From positions 1 to 29,157 of the IMG/VR virus record IMGVR_UViG_3300025508_000113: a stretch of DNA of 29,157 bases; one strand, given 5' to 3'. The translations under genes and the position numbers were made by a program. Shown here piece after piece: positions 28,420 to 29,157 of the stretch. Every line of letters begins with the position of its first letter. Positions within the stretch are counted from its first letter, which is position 1. Source of the DNA: a virus. Below the pieces are notes generated by a model. The model had not been told where the DNA came from and searched no databases. It worked only from the letters and a program-made list of their open reading frames with translations.

Positions 28420-29157
28420 ATGAGAATTATAGAATTATTAATTGACAAGTTAGAGGAGTTAAATGGATTTGATGCAGTAGCATTAGTAGAAGAACCAGCC
28501 ATAGAAGCAGATTTCTTTGCATTTAACAATAAAGAAGTATTAGATACTATTAAGTTTGAAGTACTAAAACTTGCAATGAAAGAGAAGTTTGTAGAAAGAT
28601 TACCAGGAGAAGGTAAAGATGATTATATAGCAAGATGTATACCGGTACTAAAATCAGAAGGATATGGTGACGATCAAGCAGCAGCTATATGCTATGATGC
28701 TTTAAAATTAGATAGTCACGAAGAATACGAACACAAATACCTTTATGTCTCTGTAGTTAAAACAGACGATGGTAAAAAGTACGTTATAGATGATACGTTA
28801 CTACCAGAGCTACACTTAGAGAGAGGTAAGAAATACTGTATCGACCAATGTGATGAGTCTAATCAAGACCATCCTATGAGATTATCTATAACTCCTGACG
28901 GTATTCATAATGGCGGTAAAGCTTATTTAGGTCAAGGTACAGACGAAGTAGAATACCAATTAGATAAAATACACTTTTGTCCTAAAACTTCTACACCAGA
29001 AGTACTTTATTACTACTGTACTAATCATCCAGGAATGGGAGGTAAATTTATTATGGTAGAAAAAGAAATGGACTTAGATATAGATGTATCTAGTTTACCT
29101 AATTATGTTAACCCAGTAAAAGAAGAAGAATATGAATTTGAGTCCTTTACAGATTAT
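28420..29157 (+). CDS. Multidomain XkdF-like prohead protease, N-terminal part (3'-partial)
   Basis: The frame starts at ATG 28420, 10 bases after the tape measure stop, and runs off the right end in frame with the sequence at base 1. Residues about 15-35 (NGFDAVALVEEPAIEADFFA) match the N-terminal signature of XkdF/S78-like phage proteases. A small helical module follows (about 41-105) with LPGEGKDDYIARCIPVLKSE and AAAICYDAL, known as an insertion in phage head proteins. Then comes a cupredoxin-like module (about 108-215) with ligand-type residues His (28870), Cys (29017), His (29026) and Met (29035) in the order H...C-x2-H-x2-M. The remaining domains, including the probable catalytic His and Ser, are in the 1-1353 part. 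The full protein would have about 638 residues, much longer than a simple protease. Confidence 0.75.
   Translation, partial: MRIIELLIDKLEELNGFDAVALVEEPAIEADFFAFNNKEVLDTIKFEVLKLAMKEKFVERLPGEGKDDYIARCIPVLKSEGYGDDQAAAICYDALKLDSHEEYEHKYLYVSVVKTDDGKKYVIDDTLLPELHLERGKKYCIDQCDESNQDHPMRLSITPDGIHNGGKAYLGQGTDEVEYQLDKIHFCPKTSTPEVLYYYCTNHPGMGGKFIMVEKEMDLDIDVSSLPNYVNPVKEEEYEFESFTDY
29032..29157. repeat. Right copy of the 126-bp contig-end overlap
   Basis: These bases are identical to 49-174. The flanking 48 bases on the left (28984-29031) match 1-48 except at eight positions, of which six are synonymous. The pair supports a circular map of about 28,983 bp. Confidence 0.9.

Overview
The window is one contig of a dsDNA tailed phage, most likely infecting a member of the Bacteroidota and probably marine. 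The DNA is AT-rich and genes are tightly packed, often with ATGA or TAATG stop-start overlaps. Start codons are preceded by A/T-rich stretches and not by Shine-Dalgarno sequences, as is typical of that phylum. A baseplate-like protein ends in FN3-like repeats of the kind common in Bacteroidota. The first 174 bases repeat at the right end: bases 49-174 equal 29032-29157 exactly, and the same reading frame runs off one end and onto the other. The contig therefore appears to close into a circle (circularly permuted or cyclic map) of about 28,983 bp. Bases 1-48 differ from 28984-29031 at eight positions, which suggests a second genotype in the sampled population.

Layout, read round the circle. 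Packaging starts at 16161 with a putative small terminase, then the large terminase (16533). Next come a tail-assembly chaperone candidate with a probable -1 frameshift (17808), neck and tail-completion proteins (18823, 19295), two tandem paralogous tail proteins (19774, 21306), a 1091-residue baseplate/hub-like protein (23294) and the tape measure (26595). The head module crosses the contig junction: a multidomain XkdF-type prohead protease with an inserted cupredoxin-like module (28420 to 1353), a small membrane protein (1378), a scaffold-like protein (1635), the major capsid protein (2399), a probable tail tube or other abundant virion protein (3365), an unknown structural protein (3980), the portal (4438), a head-tail connector (5657), and two adhesin or fibre proteins (6262, 8749). 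The portal thus lies far from the terminase and after the capsid gene, which is not the usual order.

A two-gene leftward unit (11881 to 9675) encodes a DEAH-box helicase with a NUMOD-like C-terminus and a small unknown protein. It converges on the fibre genes at a terminator hairpin. A rightward accessory/early-like block (12086-16116) holds an HNH endonuclease with NUMOD4, small unknown proteins, a GIY-YIG-like protein, a sigma-70-like protein, two small membrane proteins, a NUMOD4-like protein without an HNH motif, and a SAM-dependent methyltransferase.

No integrase, DNA polymerase, primase, tRNA, CRISPR array or recognisable endolysin was seen. The points most worth a second look are the frameshift in 17808-18664, the protease split around several inserted modules including a possible type-1 copper site, the phage sigma-like factor with repeated upstream motifs, and the unusual order of head and tail modules.
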